DNA of 64,000 nt from Algibacter_G agarivorans (GTDB lineage: Bacteria; Bacteroidota; Bacteroidia; Flavobacteriales; Flavobacteriaceae), in contig NZ_BAABJJ010000027.1 in assembly GCF_039543245.1 (NCBI RefSeq), positions 1 through 64,000 on the forward strand. The letters run 5' to 3'. The notes under the pieces are model-generated. The model saw only the letters and a program-made list of their open reading frames with translations, did no database searches and was not told where the DNA came from. The position numbers and the translations under genes were made by a program. Position 1 is the stretch's first letter; the number at the start of each line of letters is the position of its first letter. Of the stretch, positions 26,914 to 35,159 are shown piece after piece.

Positions 26914-28266
26914 ATGTACGACTACTTTAAAAAATATATATTTGCCCTAAGTATCATGTTTACTGTTTTGCTGGGGTTTAATTGCTCTAAAAACGATGAT
27001 GGCTCAAAAATCCCAACGGATTCTTCAGTAGCAATCGATTTTATAAAAACTCTAGGCGGAACAAAAAATGAAAGTGCAAAAGCCATTGCCAAAACTTCCG
27101 ATGGTGGTTATGCTATTTTAGGTCACGCACAAAGTATGGATGGTGATGTATCCAACAAAACCAATGAATTTTTTGATTACTGGCTACTTAAGTTTGACAA
27201 AAACAGCATGCTTCAATGGCAAAAAACATATGGTGGAACGGATGATGATAGAGGGAGCGATATCATTCAGACGTCCGATGGCGGTTACGCCATTATAGGA
27301 TCCAGTAAAAGTAATGATGGTGATGTAACCGAAAATGCTGGAGCTAATGATTTTTGGGTGTCAAAACTAAATGATTCTGGAGCTATATTGTGGCAAAAAT
27401 CTTTTGGGTTTTTGGGAGCTGATAATGGTGTTTCCTTAATTGAAACGAATGATAACGGTTACCTTCTTGCCGGTGTTCTAGATGTTTCTGCATCAAATGG
27501 CGAAGGCAACAGTAAATCTTCTTCGGTAAAACATGCTGGAGGCGATTATTGGGTTGTTAAAATTAACGCTTTAGGTGAGAAACAATGGAGTAAATTTTAT
27601 GGTGGCACGTTTACAGACACACCTTATGATGTTATTCAAACGGAAGATAACGGTTATATTATTATAGGGTCATCAGATAGTGATGATGTTGATGTTAAAG
27701 GAAGTAAAGGCGCATACGATTTCTGGGTGGTTAAAATATCTGAAACAGGAAATTTACTTTGGGAAAAATCTTTTGGAGGTTCACAAATTGATGAGGCTCA
27801 TGCTATTTCAAAATCAAGCGATGGCAATTATATAATTGTTGGAGATACTAGAAGTAAAGATTTAGATGTTTCAAACAATAAGGGTGCTGCCGATCTGTGG
27901 ACTATTAAAATAGCGCCTTCAGGCGAGCTTATTTGGGAGAAAACCTATGGAGGCAGTAGTTTTGATGTTGGGCGTTCTATTTCAAAAACTCAAGATGGTA
28001 GTTTTATCATTTCTGGAAGTTCACGAAGTGCTGATGGGGACTTATCAAAAAATAATGGTCAGAATGATGCATGGGTTTTAAAAATTGATACCAATGGTAA
28101 TTTAAAATGGCAAAAAACAATTGGCGGTTCAGGTATCGATTTTGCCTATGATGCTGTCGAACTAGATGATAAAACAATAGTTGTTGTTGGAGAATCTAAC
28201 AGCTCAAATTTGGATGTTCCAGAAAACAAAGGCTTTACAGATTTATTGGTGTTCAAAATAAAATAG
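26914..28266 (+). CDS. lipoprotein with a seven-repeat predicted beta-propeller
   Basis: A 450-residue exported protein whose lipoprotein signal peptide ends in LLGFNCSK. From about residue 45 to the end there are seven repeats of about 58 residues of the form K-x-[FY]-GG ... SDGGYxIxGSSxSxDGDV ... DFWVxKxxxxGxLxW-x. This would close a seven-bladed propeller. The third blade carries an insertion (NGEGNSKSSSVKHAGG). No enzyme motif is evident. It is 9 bp after the choice-of-anchor B gene and 9 bp before the MbnP-like gene, so it very likely works with them at the cell surface. Confidence 0.8.
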   Translation: MYDYFKKYIFALSIMFTVLLGFNCSKNDDGSKIPTDSSVAIDFIKTLGGTKNESAKAIAKTSDGGYAILGHAQSMDGDVSNKTNEFFDYWLLKFDKNSMLQWQKTYGGTDDDRGSDIIQTSDGGYAIIGSSKSNDGDVTENAGANDFWVSKLNDSGAILWQKSFGFLGADNGVSLIETNDNGYLLAGVLDVSASNGEGNSKSSSVKHAGGDYWVVKINALGEKQWSKFYGGTFTDTPYDVIQTEDNGYIIIGSSDSDDVDVKGSKGAYDFWVVKISETGNLLWEKSFGGSQIDEAHAISKSSDGNYIIVGDTRSKDLDVSNNKGAADLWTIKIAPSGELIWEKTYGGSSFDVGRSISKTQDGSFIISGSSRSADGDLSKNNGQNDAWVLKIDTNGNLKWQKTIGGSGIDFAYDAVELDDKTIVVVGESNSSNLDVPENKGFTDLLVFKIK

Positions 28267-28275
28267 CTAGCAAAA

Positions 28276-29046
28276 ATGAAAAGAATAACCCCCTTTTTTC
28301 TAATTTCTTTAATTGCAATATTGTCCTGTAGTGAAGATAATGACGATAAAGTTTCACAAGCTAATGTTGCTTTTAATTTTAGTCATAATTGGGATGGGAC
28401 ATCTGTTGGAAATGCAGATTTTAACATTATAAAATTCACTAACACCAATGGCGAACAACTCAGTATTTCTAAATTAAGGTATCTCATTTCAAACATAACA
28501 TTCAAAAAATCAACAGGAGAAATATTTGTGATTTCCGGATACTATTTAGTGGATGTTACCAACAATACCAATCTATCGTTTGCTCCAAATATAACAATCC
28601 CACTGGGGGCTTACAGTAAGGTGTCCTTTGCTTTCGGTTTTAACAACGATGATAATTATAATGGAAATTATGCTGATTTGAATTCTGCTTCCTGGATTGT
28701 TCCTGAAATGCTCGGTGGGGGGTATCATTTCATGCAATTGGAAGGTAAATTTATAGACAACACAACTGCCGAAATAGGGTATGCCTATCATGCTATTAGA
28801 GCTGTGGATAACTCTAAAACACCCCAAGAATTTCAAGATACTTTTTTTGAGGTAAATTTAGGTGCAATTACCATTGCAAATAGTACGGCTTTTAAGATTG
28901 AAATGAATATTGCCGAATGGTTTAAAAACCCAAATACTTGGGATTTGAATGTTTTGAACAATACGCTGATGCCTAATTTTAACGCCCAAGTGATGATGTT
29001 CGAAAACGGGCAAAATGTATTTAGTTTAGAATCTGTTAATCAATAA
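28276..29046 (+). CDS. MbnP-like copper-binding lipoprotein
   Basis: A 256-residue exported protein. The lipoprotein signal (IAILSCSE) is followed by an MbnP-type domain: VAFNFSHNWDGTSVG, INFxKYLxSNI-like LSKLRYLISNITF, GAYSKVSFAFGFNND, and GGGYHFMQLEGKF. In the characterised family, MbnP binds copper after a conserved Trp is oxidised to kynurenine by its partner MbnH. The candidate Trp here is W140 in SASWIVPEM, just before the GGYHFMQLEG block; that assignment is inferred. The MbnH-like gene begins 6 bp downstream, which is the expected pairing. Confidence 0.85.
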   Translation: MKRITPFFLISLIAILSCSEDNDDKVSQANVAFNFSHNWDGTSVGNADFNIIKFTNTNGEQLSISKLRYLISNITFKKSTGEIFVISGYYLVDVTNNTNLSFAPNITIPLGAYSKVSFAFGFNNDDNYNGNYADLNSASWIVPEMLGGGYHFMQLEGKFIDNTTAEIGYAYHAIRAVDNSKTPQEFQDTFFEVNLGAITIANSTAFKIEMNIAEWFKNPNTWDLNVLNNTLMPNFNAQVMMFENGQNVFSLESVNQ

Positions 29047-29052
29047 TTTATT

Positions 29053-30102
29053 TTGAAAAAATGGTCTTTATATATCGTTATACTTTCACTTTACTTTTCT
29101 TGCACAAATGAAAGTGTAGATAAATATGTTGCTACGCCTAGTCCGATTAGAATCCCGAAATTATTTAAAGACAATATCCTTCCGCCAGTAATTCCTATAG
29201 ATAATCCACAAACCGTTGAAGGGATTGCATTAGGAAAGAAATTATTTTTCGACCCCATTTTGTCAGCAGATAACTCTCAATCTTGTGCTGATTGTCATGC
29301 TCCAGAAAACGCATTTACAGATTCAGACAGATTTAGCGATGGTATTGATGGTATTTTAGGCACTCGAAACTCCATGCCGCTTTTTAATTTAGCATGGAAT
29401 TATGATGAAAAATTCTTTTGGGACGGCAATACGTTTAGTCTAGAGCATCAGGCTTTTGTTCCTGTTTCCGACCCTATTGAAATGAATAGTTCTTGGGTTG
29501 ATGTTGAGCAAAAACTACAACAGCACGCAGAATATCCGGTTTTATTTGAACAAGCTTTCGGAACTTCAAAAATAGATTCGACTTTAGTCACAAAAGCTAT
29601 TGCACAATTTGAACGTACTTTAATTTCTTCAAACTCAAAATTTGATAAGTTCCTTTTAGGTGACATTGAATTAACACCGCAAGAATTAAATGGATTTAAT
29701 ATATTTATGGATGAAGCTAAAGGCGATTGTTTTCATTGTCATGGTAGTGATAAAAACCCGTTATGGACAGACAATATTTTTCATAACAATGGTTTAGACG
29801 AAATATTTGCAGATTTAGGTTTAGGCGCAGTTACTGGCGACCCTGCCGATAATGGGAAGTTTAAATCACCATCACTCAGAAATATAGAGTTTACAGCACC
29901 TTACATGCATGATGGTAGATTTGCAACTTTAGAAGACGTTATAAATCATTATAGCGAAGGCTTAAAAACCTCTGCGACCATAGATCCTTTAATGAAGAAG
30001 GTTGCTCAAGGTGGTGTTGGTTTATCAGATAGAGATAAGGCAGATTTAAAGCTATTTTTATTATCGCTATCAGATTATGAGTTTATAAATAGTTTTAATT
30101 AA
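29053..30102 (+). CDS. MbnH/MauG-family di-haem cytochrome c peroxidase-like protein
   Basis: A 349-residue exported lipoprotein (YFSCTNES) of the bacterial di-haem peroxidase/MauG family. Two c-type haem sites are visible, CADCH at 78-82 and CFHCH at 226-230. The family segments RNSMPLFNLAWN, FWDGN, FKSPSLRNIEFTAPYMHDGRFATLEDVI are also present. As the neighbour of an MbnP-like gene it is probably an MbnH, which oxidises a Trp of its partner, rather than a peroxide scavenger. Translation starts at TTG, because no upstream or nearby ATG gives the lipoprotein signal. It is the last gene of the operon. Confidence 0.88.
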   Translation: MKKWSLYIVILSLYFSCTNESVDKYVATPSPIRIPKLFKDNILPPVIPIDNPQTVEGIALGKKLFFDPILSADNSQSCADCHAPENAFTDSDRFSDGIDGILGTRNSMPLFNLAWNYDEKFFWDGNTFSLEHQAFVPVSDPIEMNSSWVDVEQKLQQHAEYPVLFEQAFGTSKIDSTLVTKAIAQFERTLISSNSKFDKFLLGDIELTPQELNGFNIFMDEAKGDCFHCHGSDKNPLWTDNIFHNNGLDEIFADLGLGAVTGDPADNGKFKSPSLRNIEFTAPYMHDGRFATLEDVINHYSEGLKTSATIDPLMKKVAQGGVGLSDRDKADLKLFLLSLSDYEFINSFN

Positions 30103-30124
30103 AACGAGTAATCCTACGCAAAAC

Positions 30125-30142
30125 AATGTATTTCATCGAAAA
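30125..30142 (+). repeat. 18-bp copy of the hydrolase 3' end
   Basis: An 18-base stretch is identical to 23356-23373, the last codons of the alpha/beta hydrolase. In both places it lies shortly upstream of a small zinc-ribbon gene. It may be the edge of an old duplication, although chance cannot be excluded in AT-rich DNA. Confidence 0.35.
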
Positions 30143-30206
30143 AAATATAAATTTCGTCTAACTTTTTATAATTTTATTTAAATTGACTACTTGAAACTAT
30201 TCATGT

Positions 30207-30416
30207 ATGAATAAAAGAATAACATCCAATATTTTTTGTTCCACGTATGGACATAATTATTTTCGCTTGAGTCATGCAAATGCTAATACTCCAGAGCTAA
30301 TATGTAAATGTTGCAAGAGTTATTTTAAATTCGAAAATGATGGTGCAATAACTTCTGTTTCCCAAAAAGAAAACGAAAAATTCTCCTCGCTTCTCTACAG
30401 AAAAAGGATAGCTTAA
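30207..30416 (+). CDS. small zinc-ribbon-like protein, family copy 3
   Basis: A 69-residue protein with the same layout as the pair at 23440 and 23782: FCSTYGHNY, then CKCC about 20 residues later, then a basic helical tail (SSLLYRKRIA). Sequence identity outside the ligands is low, and the KVTYHVKEYT segment is absent, so it is a distant paralogue. Function unknown. It stands alone between the MbnH-like gene and the suf cluster. Confidence 0.65.
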   Translation: MNKRITSNIFCSTYGHNYFRLSHANANTPELICKCCKSYFKFENDGAITSVSQKENEKFSSLLYRKRIA

Positions 30417-30524
30417 ATTTTAAAAGCAATCTTTAAAGGAGCACTTTATAAACCAATAAGAAAAACCTATAAAACTATATGCTAATATAATGTTAGGTTA
30501 TGTGGTAATCCATGACTTATATTG

Positions 30525-30532
30525 TATATTTG
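30525..30532 (+). promoter_or_regulatory. -7 promoter element for the suf cluster
   Basis: TATATTTG is a perfect TAnnTTTG match, 69 bp upstream of the sufA ATG. I saw no obvious IscR-type or Fur-type operator next to it. Confidence 0.7.
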
Positions 30533-30601
30533 CACTCTATTTAGAAACTGTCTTAATAAAAATAAGCATTAATTCATAACTAAATCTAATAAAAAATTAA
30601 T

Positions 30602-30931
30602 ATGATAAAAGTCTCTGAAACAGCAAAGAAAAAAGTGGTTGAGCTTATGACCGATGATGGTTATAGTGCCTCAACAGACTATGTTCGTGTTGGTGTAAAA
30701 AGTGGCGGTTGCTCTGGATTATCTTATGATTTAAAATTTGATAAAGAGCATCAAGAAGATGATAAGGTTTTTGAAGATAATGGTGTAAAAATCATAGTTG
30801 ACAAAAAAAGCTTCTTATACCTAATAGGAACTACTTTAGAATATTCAGGAGGTTTAAACGGAACAGGTTTTGTGTTTAATAATCCAAACGCTAATCGTAC
30901 TTGCGGTTGTGGCGAATCATTTTCACTTTAA
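30602..30931 (+). CDS. sufA: A-type iron-sulfur carrier
   Basis: A 109-residue A-type carrier that receives Fe-S clusters from SufBCD and passes them to apoproteins. The three conserved cysteines are C37 (SGGCSGL), C101 and C103 (TCGCGESF). Length and motif spacing match SufA/IscA/ErpA; the name SufA rests on its place as first gene of the suf cluster, 15 bp before sufB. Confidence 0.92.
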   Translation: MIKVSETAKKKVVELMTDDGYSASTDYVRVGVKSGGCSGLSYDLKFDKEHQEDDKVFEDNGVKIIVDKKSFLYLIGTTLEYSGGLNGTGFVFNNPNANRTCGCGESFSL

Positions 30932-30946
30932 AATTTAGAAAGCATT

Positions 30947-32395
30947 ATGTCGAAATATACCGAGGATGATTTACGCGAAGAGCTGAAGACTAAAGAATAC
31001 GAATACGGTTTTTATACTGATATAGAATCAGATACATTTCCTAATGGTTTAAATGAAGATATTGTTCGAGCAATTTCTAAAAGGAAGGAAGAACCAGAAT
31101 GGATGACTGAATGGCGTTTGGAAGCCTTTAAAGTTTGGGAAGAAATGACCGAGCCAGAATGGGCAAACGTACATTACAAAAAGCCAGATTTTCAAGGTAT
31201 TTCTTATTACTCTGCACCAAATAGCAAACCTAAATACGATAGTTTAGATGAGGTAGATCCTGAGCTTTTAGCAACGTTTGCTAAACTCGGTATCTCAATC
31301 GATGAACAAAAAAAATTAGCTAATGTAGCTATGGATGTTGTGGTAGATTCTGTTTCTGTAGCCACCACATTCAAGAAAACTTTAGGTGAAAAGGGTATAA
31401 TATTTATGAGTATTTCGGAAGCTATCAAAGAGCATCCAGAACTTGTAAAAAAATATTTAGGGACCATTGTTCCTCAAAAAGACAACTTCTATGCCGCTTT
31501 AAACTCGGCCGTATTTAGTGATGGGTCTTTCTGTTATATTCCAAAAGGGGTGCGTTGTCCAATGGAATTATCTACATATTTTAGAATTAATCAGGCAGGA
31601 ACCGGTCAGTTCGAAAGAACCTTAGTAATTGCTGATGAAGGCAGTTACGTGAGTTACTTAGAAGGTTGTACGGCTCCAAGTCGTGATGAAAACCAATTAC
31701 ACGCTGCCGTTGTAGAACTTATTGCTTTAGATGATGCCGAAATAAAATATTCAACAGTACAAAACTGGTATCCAGGAAATGCAGAAGGTAAAGGTGGTGT
31801 TTACAATTTTGTAACAAAACGTGGTTTATGTGAAAAAAACGCAAAAATCTCTTGGACTCAGGTTGAAACTGGCTCTGCTGTAACTTGGAAATACCCAAGT
31901 TGTATATTAAAAGGCGATAATTCTGTTGGTGAGTTTTACTCCATCGCAGTAACAAATAATTATCAGCAAGCGGATACAGGTACTAAGATGATTCACTTAG
32001 GTAAAAACACCAAATCGACTATTATTTCAAAAGGAATTTCCGCTGGGAAATCTCAAAATAGTTACCGTGGTTTAGTTCAAATAAACTCAAGAGCAGAAAA
32101 TGCACGTAACTTTTCGCAATGCGATAGTTTGTTAATGGGCAATGAATGTGGCGCACATACATTTCCTTATATAGAAGCAAAAAATAAATCGGCAAAAATA
32201 GAACACGAAGCGACTACAAGTAAAATAGGCGAAGACCAAATTTTTTATTGTAATCAACGAGGGATAGATACTGAAAAAGCCATCGCATTAATTGTAAATG
32301 GTTTTAGCAAAGAGGTATTAAATAAGCTCCCTATGGAGTTTGCTGTCGAGGCTCAAAAATTATTGGAAATAAGTTTGGAAGGAAGCGTAGGGTGA
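30947..32395 (+). CDS. sufB: Fe-S cluster assembly scaffold protein SufB
   Basis: A 482-residue scaffold subunit of the SufBC2D complex, on which clusters are built. Family blocks include PEWMTEWRLEAFKVWE, DGSFCYIPKGVRCPMELSTYFRIN, EGCTAPSRDENQLHAAVVELIA, CGAHTFPYIEAKN and the C-terminal IEHEATTSKIGEDQIFYCNQRG. The length is typical. It follows sufA closely, and a small lipoprotein gene follows before sufC. Confidence 0.96.
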   Translation: MSKYTEDDLREELKTKEYEYGFYTDIESDTFPNGLNEDIVRAISKRKEEPEWMTEWRLEAFKVWEEMTEPEWANVHYKKPDFQGISYYSAPNSKPKYDSLDEVDPELLATFAKLGISIDEQKKLANVAMDVVVDSVSVATTFKKTLGEKGIIFMSISEAIKEHPELVKKYLGTIVPQKDNFYAALNSAVFSDGSFCYIPKGVRCPMELSTYFRINQAGTGQFERTLVIADEGSYVSYLEGCTAPSRDENQLHAAVVELIALDDAEIKYSTVQNWYPGNAEGKGGVYNFVTKRGLCEKNAKISWTQVETGSAVTWKYPSCILKGDNSVGEFYSIAVTNNYQQADTGTKMIHLGKNTKSTIISKGISAGKSQNSYRGLVQINSRAENARNFSQCDSLLMGNECGAHTFPYIEAKNKSAKIEHEATTSKIGEDQIFYCNQRGIDTEKAIALIVNGFSKEVLNKLPMEFAVEAQKLLEISLEGSVG

Positions 32396-32400
32396 TTTTT

Positions 32401-32424
32401 TTGTCATTACTGCAAGAGCAGGAG
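32401..32424. repeat. degraded GTCATT hairpin in the sufB-lipoprotein gap
   Basis: GTCATTACTGCAAGAGCAGG resembles the GTCATTCC...GGAATC hairpins elsewhere in the window, with mismatches. It lies a few bases after the sufB stop codon and may have arrived with, or helped, the insertion of the next gene. Confidence 0.4.
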
Positions 32425-32456
32425 TTTCATTAATTGAATCGAAAATATTAATAAAA

Positions 32457-32876
32457 ATGAAGAAAGTATTAATTCTATTAGTATGTATTTCAGCATTTGT
32501 AAGTTGTAAAAATGATACTAAATCAAATCAAAAAGAAGAAACAACTATTTCAGATGATTCTGAAAAAACAGCAAAACAAAGTGATGGACTCACGTTGCTA
32601 AAAGGTGAGTTTGTTTATTATGGTGACGCTGCAGTATTACAAACACATGCTGAAATTTATGGTGTTTTAGTCACAGATAAAATGCTTGAATTGAATAAGC
32701 TTGCTGAAAAATATAAAACGGAGCCTACGGATATGGTTCAAGTTGAAATACGAGGAAAAATTACAAACCAAAAAGACGACAAAATTCTTTGGGAAAATAA
32801 AGTTGAAATTGTTGAAATACTAAATGTTCAATCAGCATCCAAAGAAGATAACAACGTAGTGAAACTAGGAAATTAA
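32457..32876 (+). CDS. small lipoprotein of unknown function inside the suf cluster
   Basis: A 139-residue exported lipoprotein with signal MKKVLILLVCISAFVSCKN, an acidic, Lys-rich linker to about residue 45, and a compact C-terminal domain (GDAAVLQTHAEIYGVLVTDKMLELNKLAEKY, MVQVEIRGKITNQKDDKILWENKVEIVEIL). The C-terminal pattern looks like a small beta domain with an enclosed helix. There is no known SUF component of this type and an exported protein cannot act with cytosolic SufBC, so its position is odd. It sits 61 bp after sufB and 4 bp before sufC, so it is still co-transcribed. Confidence 0.75.
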   Translation: MKKVLILLVCISAFVSCKNDTKSNQKEETTISDDSEKTAKQSDGLTLLKGEFVYYGDAAVLQTHAEIYGVLVTDKMLELNKLAEKYKTEPTDMVQVEIRGKITNQKDDKILWENKVEIVEILNVQSASKEDNNVVKLGN

Positions 32877-32880
32877 TTGT

Positions 32881-33633
32881 ATGTTAAAAATAGATGATTT
32901 ACACGCAAGTGTTGAAGATAAAGCCATTTTAAGGGGCATTAATTTAGAAGTGAAACCAGGAGAAGTGCATGCTATTATGGGGCCTAACGGTTCTGGAAAA
33001 AGCACATTGGCTTCTGTTATTGCTGGAAAAGAAGAGTACGAAGTTACCAAGGGTAGCATTGTCTTTGAAGGTGAAGATATTGATGAATTGGCTGCTGAAG
33101 AGCGTGCCCATAAAGGGGTGTTTTTATCATTTCAATATCCTGTTGAAATCCCTGGGGTTTCTGTTACCAACTTCATTAAAACCGCTATTAACGAAACTCG
33201 CAAAGCTAAAGGCTTAGATGATATGCCTGCTAAAGATATGCTTAAACTCATTCGTGAGAAATCTGAGTTATTAGAGATTGATAGAAAATTTTTATCACGT
33301 TCATTAAACGAAGGGTTTTCTGGTGGTGAAAAAAAACGAAACGAGATTTTCCAAATGGCCATGCTTGAGCCAAAATTGGCTATACTTGATGAAACGGATT
33401 CAGGTTTGGATATTGACGCACTGCGTATTGTAGCCAATGGTGTTAACAAACTTAAAAGTAAGGATAATGCTGTAGTCGTAATTACACATTACCAACGTTT
33501 GTTAGACTATATTGTTCCTGACTTTGTTCATGTTCTTTACAATGGTCGTATTGTAAAATCTGGAGGAAAAGAACTAGCTCATGAGCTTGAAGAAAAAGGA
33601 TACGATTGGATTAAAGAAGAAGTGAACGCGTAA
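32881..33633 (+). CDS. sufC: Fe-S cluster assembly ATPase SufC
   Basis: A 250-residue ABC-type ATPase that powers the SufBCD scaffold. Visible motifs are Walker A GPNGSGKST, the Q-loop region FLSFQYPVEIPG, the signature SGGEKKRNEIFQM, Walker B LAILDETDSGLD, and the switch His in VVITHYQRLL. Cytosolic. It follows the inserted lipoprotein by 4 bp and precedes sufD by 75 bp. Confidence 0.96.
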   Translation: MLKIDDLHASVEDKAILRGINLEVKPGEVHAIMGPNGSGKSTLASVIAGKEEYEVTKGSIVFEGEDIDELAAEERAHKGVFLSFQYPVEIPGVSVTNFIKTAINETRKAKGLDDMPAKDMLKLIREKSELLEIDRKFLSRSLNEGFSGGEKKRNEIFQMAMLEPKLAILDETDSGLDIDALRIVANGVNKLKSKDNAVVVITHYQRLLDYIVPDFVHVLYNGRIVKSGGKELAHELEEKGYDWIKEEVNA

Positions 33634-33636
33634 AAT

Positions 33637-33706
33637 AGTCGCAGTATTCAGTCGCAGTTTGCAGTACGCAACTAAGGACTAATAACTAACGACTAACAAC
33701 TGAACA
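33637..33706 (+). repeat. degenerate CAGT/ACTAA short-repeat tract between sufC and sufD
   Basis: The spacer is built from overlapping variants of GTCGCAGTATTCAGTCGCAG and then ACTAAGGACTAATAACTAA. The word CAGTATTCAGT recurs twice in the tyrS upstream region (46308-46390). It looks like non-coding low-complexity DNA and not a regulatory site. Confidence 0.5.
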
Positions 33707-33708
33707 AC

Positions 33709-35022
33709 ATGGATTTAAAAGACAAATTATTATCATCCTTTCTAGTGTTTGAAAATCAAGCAGATGTAGATACTTATGTACACGATGTTAGGAACGATGC
33801 TATAAAAATATTTGAAGAAAAGGGGTTTCCTTCTAAAAAAGAGGAAGCTTGGAAATATACGTCGTTAAATAAAATCTTAAAAGAAGATTATAGTGTGTTC
33901 CCTAAACAGGAAAACGCCCTAGAATATAGAGATGTAAAAAAATATTTTATCCACGATATAGATACGTATAAAATTGTGTTTATCGATGGAAAATATTCAT
34001 CACACTTATCCCAAACAACACATGACGGGTTGGATGTCTGTTTAATGTCTGCAGCATTATCAAAACCAAAATACCGTTTAATTATTGAAAATTATTTCAA
34101 TAAAGCCGCTACAAAAGACAGTTTGCCGTCTTTAAATACGGCATTTTCAAATGAGGGAGCTTACATTCAAATTCCAAAGAATAAACTAGTACAGAAACCG
34201 ATTCAAATTATTCATTTATCAACTGGAAATGAATCGGCTACAATGTTACAGCCACGTAATTTAATTGTAGTTGGGGAGAATTCTCATGTGCAAATTATAG
34301 AGCGTCACCAAAGTTTAACGGATAATCCAGTTTTAACCAATAGCGTTACCGAAATTTTTGCAAATAAACGTGCTATTATAGATTATTATAAAGTTCAGAA
34401 TGATAATTCTAATGCGTCGTTAATAGACAATACGTTCATCAAACAAAAACGAGAAAGCGTTGCCTCAGTGCATACTTTTGCATTTGGTGGTAAGCTAATT
34501 CGCAACAATTTAAACTTTTATCAAGAAGGCGAACGTATAGATTCTATTTTAAAAGGTGTGACTATTATTGGCGACAAACAACATGTAGACCACAACACGT
34601 TAGTACATCATATTGAGCCAAATTGTGAAAGTCATCAAGATTATAAAGGCATTTTTGGCGAGAATTCAACAGGTGTTTTTAACGGAAAGATAATTGTCGA
34701 AAAAGAGGCTCAAAAAACCAATGCGTTTCAAGCCAATAACAATATTTTAATAAGCGATAAAGCTACAATAAATACCAAACCGCAATTAGAAATTTTTGCT
34801 GATGATGTAAAGTGTTCACATGGTTGTACTATTGGGCAACTAGATGAAAGTGCTTTGTTTTATATGCAATCGCGTGGTATTCCAGAAAAAGAAGCCAAGG
34901 CACTTTTAATGTATGCATTTAGTAATAACGTGTTAAGTTCGGTTAAAATTCCAGAAATTAAACAACGAATCACTAAAATTATCGCAAACAAATTAGGGGT
35001 TAATATTGGGTTTGATTTATAG
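33709..35022 (+). CDS. sufD: Fe-S cluster assembly protein SufD
   Basis: A 437-residue SufB paralogue that forms the SufBC2D scaffold. An N-terminal helical part (FPSKKEEAWKYTSLNKILKEDY) is followed by the right-handed beta-helix core and the C-terminal block CSHGCTIGQLDESALFYMQSRGIPEKEA, which includes the conserved His and the region that pairs with SufB. Between sufC and sufS; a repeat-rich 137-bp gap follows. Confidence 0.95.
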   Translation: MDLKDKLLSSFLVFENQADVDTYVHDVRNDAIKIFEEKGFPSKKEEAWKYTSLNKILKEDYSVFPKQENALEYRDVKKYFIHDIDTYKIVFIDGKYSSHLSQTTHDGLDVCLMSAALSKPKYRLIIENYFNKAATKDSLPSLNTAFSNEGAYIQIPKNKLVQKPIQIIHLSTGNESATMLQPRNLIVVGENSHVQIIERHQSLTDNPVLTNSVTEIFANKRAIIDYYKVQNDNSNASLIDNTFIKQKRESVASVHTFAFGGKLIRNNLNFYQEGERIDSILKGVTIIGDKQHVDHNTLVHHIEPNCESHQDYKGIFGENSTGVFNGKIIVEKEAQKTNAFQANNNILISDKATINTKPQLEIFADDVKCSHGCTIGQLDESALFYMQSRGIPEKEAKALLMYAFSNNVLSSVKIPEIKQRITKIIANKLGVNIGFDL

Positions 35023-35024
35023 AT

Positions 35025-35051
35025 TTGTCATTCCCTTGAAGAAGGGAATCT
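35025..35051. repeat. GTCATTCC hairpin between sufD and sufS
   Basis: A perfect 8-bp stem ATTCCCTT/AAGGGAAT with loop GAAG, preceded by TTTGTC. It belongs to the same motif family as the MITE-like ends at 1886-1992 and the hairpin at 53007-53030. Confidence 0.6.
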
Positions 35052-35083
35052 CATGATGATAACTAAAATTATTAATTATTAGA

Positions 35084-35153
35084 AGCTAATCCCGCTTTCG
35101 GCAGTCGCTCTCTTTGAGGAGCTCCAACAAATGCCTCAATCGGGGCTAAACAT
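35084..35153 (+). repeat. diverged multi-hairpin element between sufD and sufS
   Basis: The sequence contains CCCGCTTTC, CAGTCGCTC, GAGGAGCTCCAACAA and TCAATCGGGG, in the same order as GGGCTTTC, TGCTCGCT, GAGAGCTCAAACAA and TCAATCCC in the element at 52819-52905. It ends only a few bases before the sufS start, so the leader of sufS would carry it. Confidence 0.45.
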
Positions 35154-35159
35154 CCAGCT

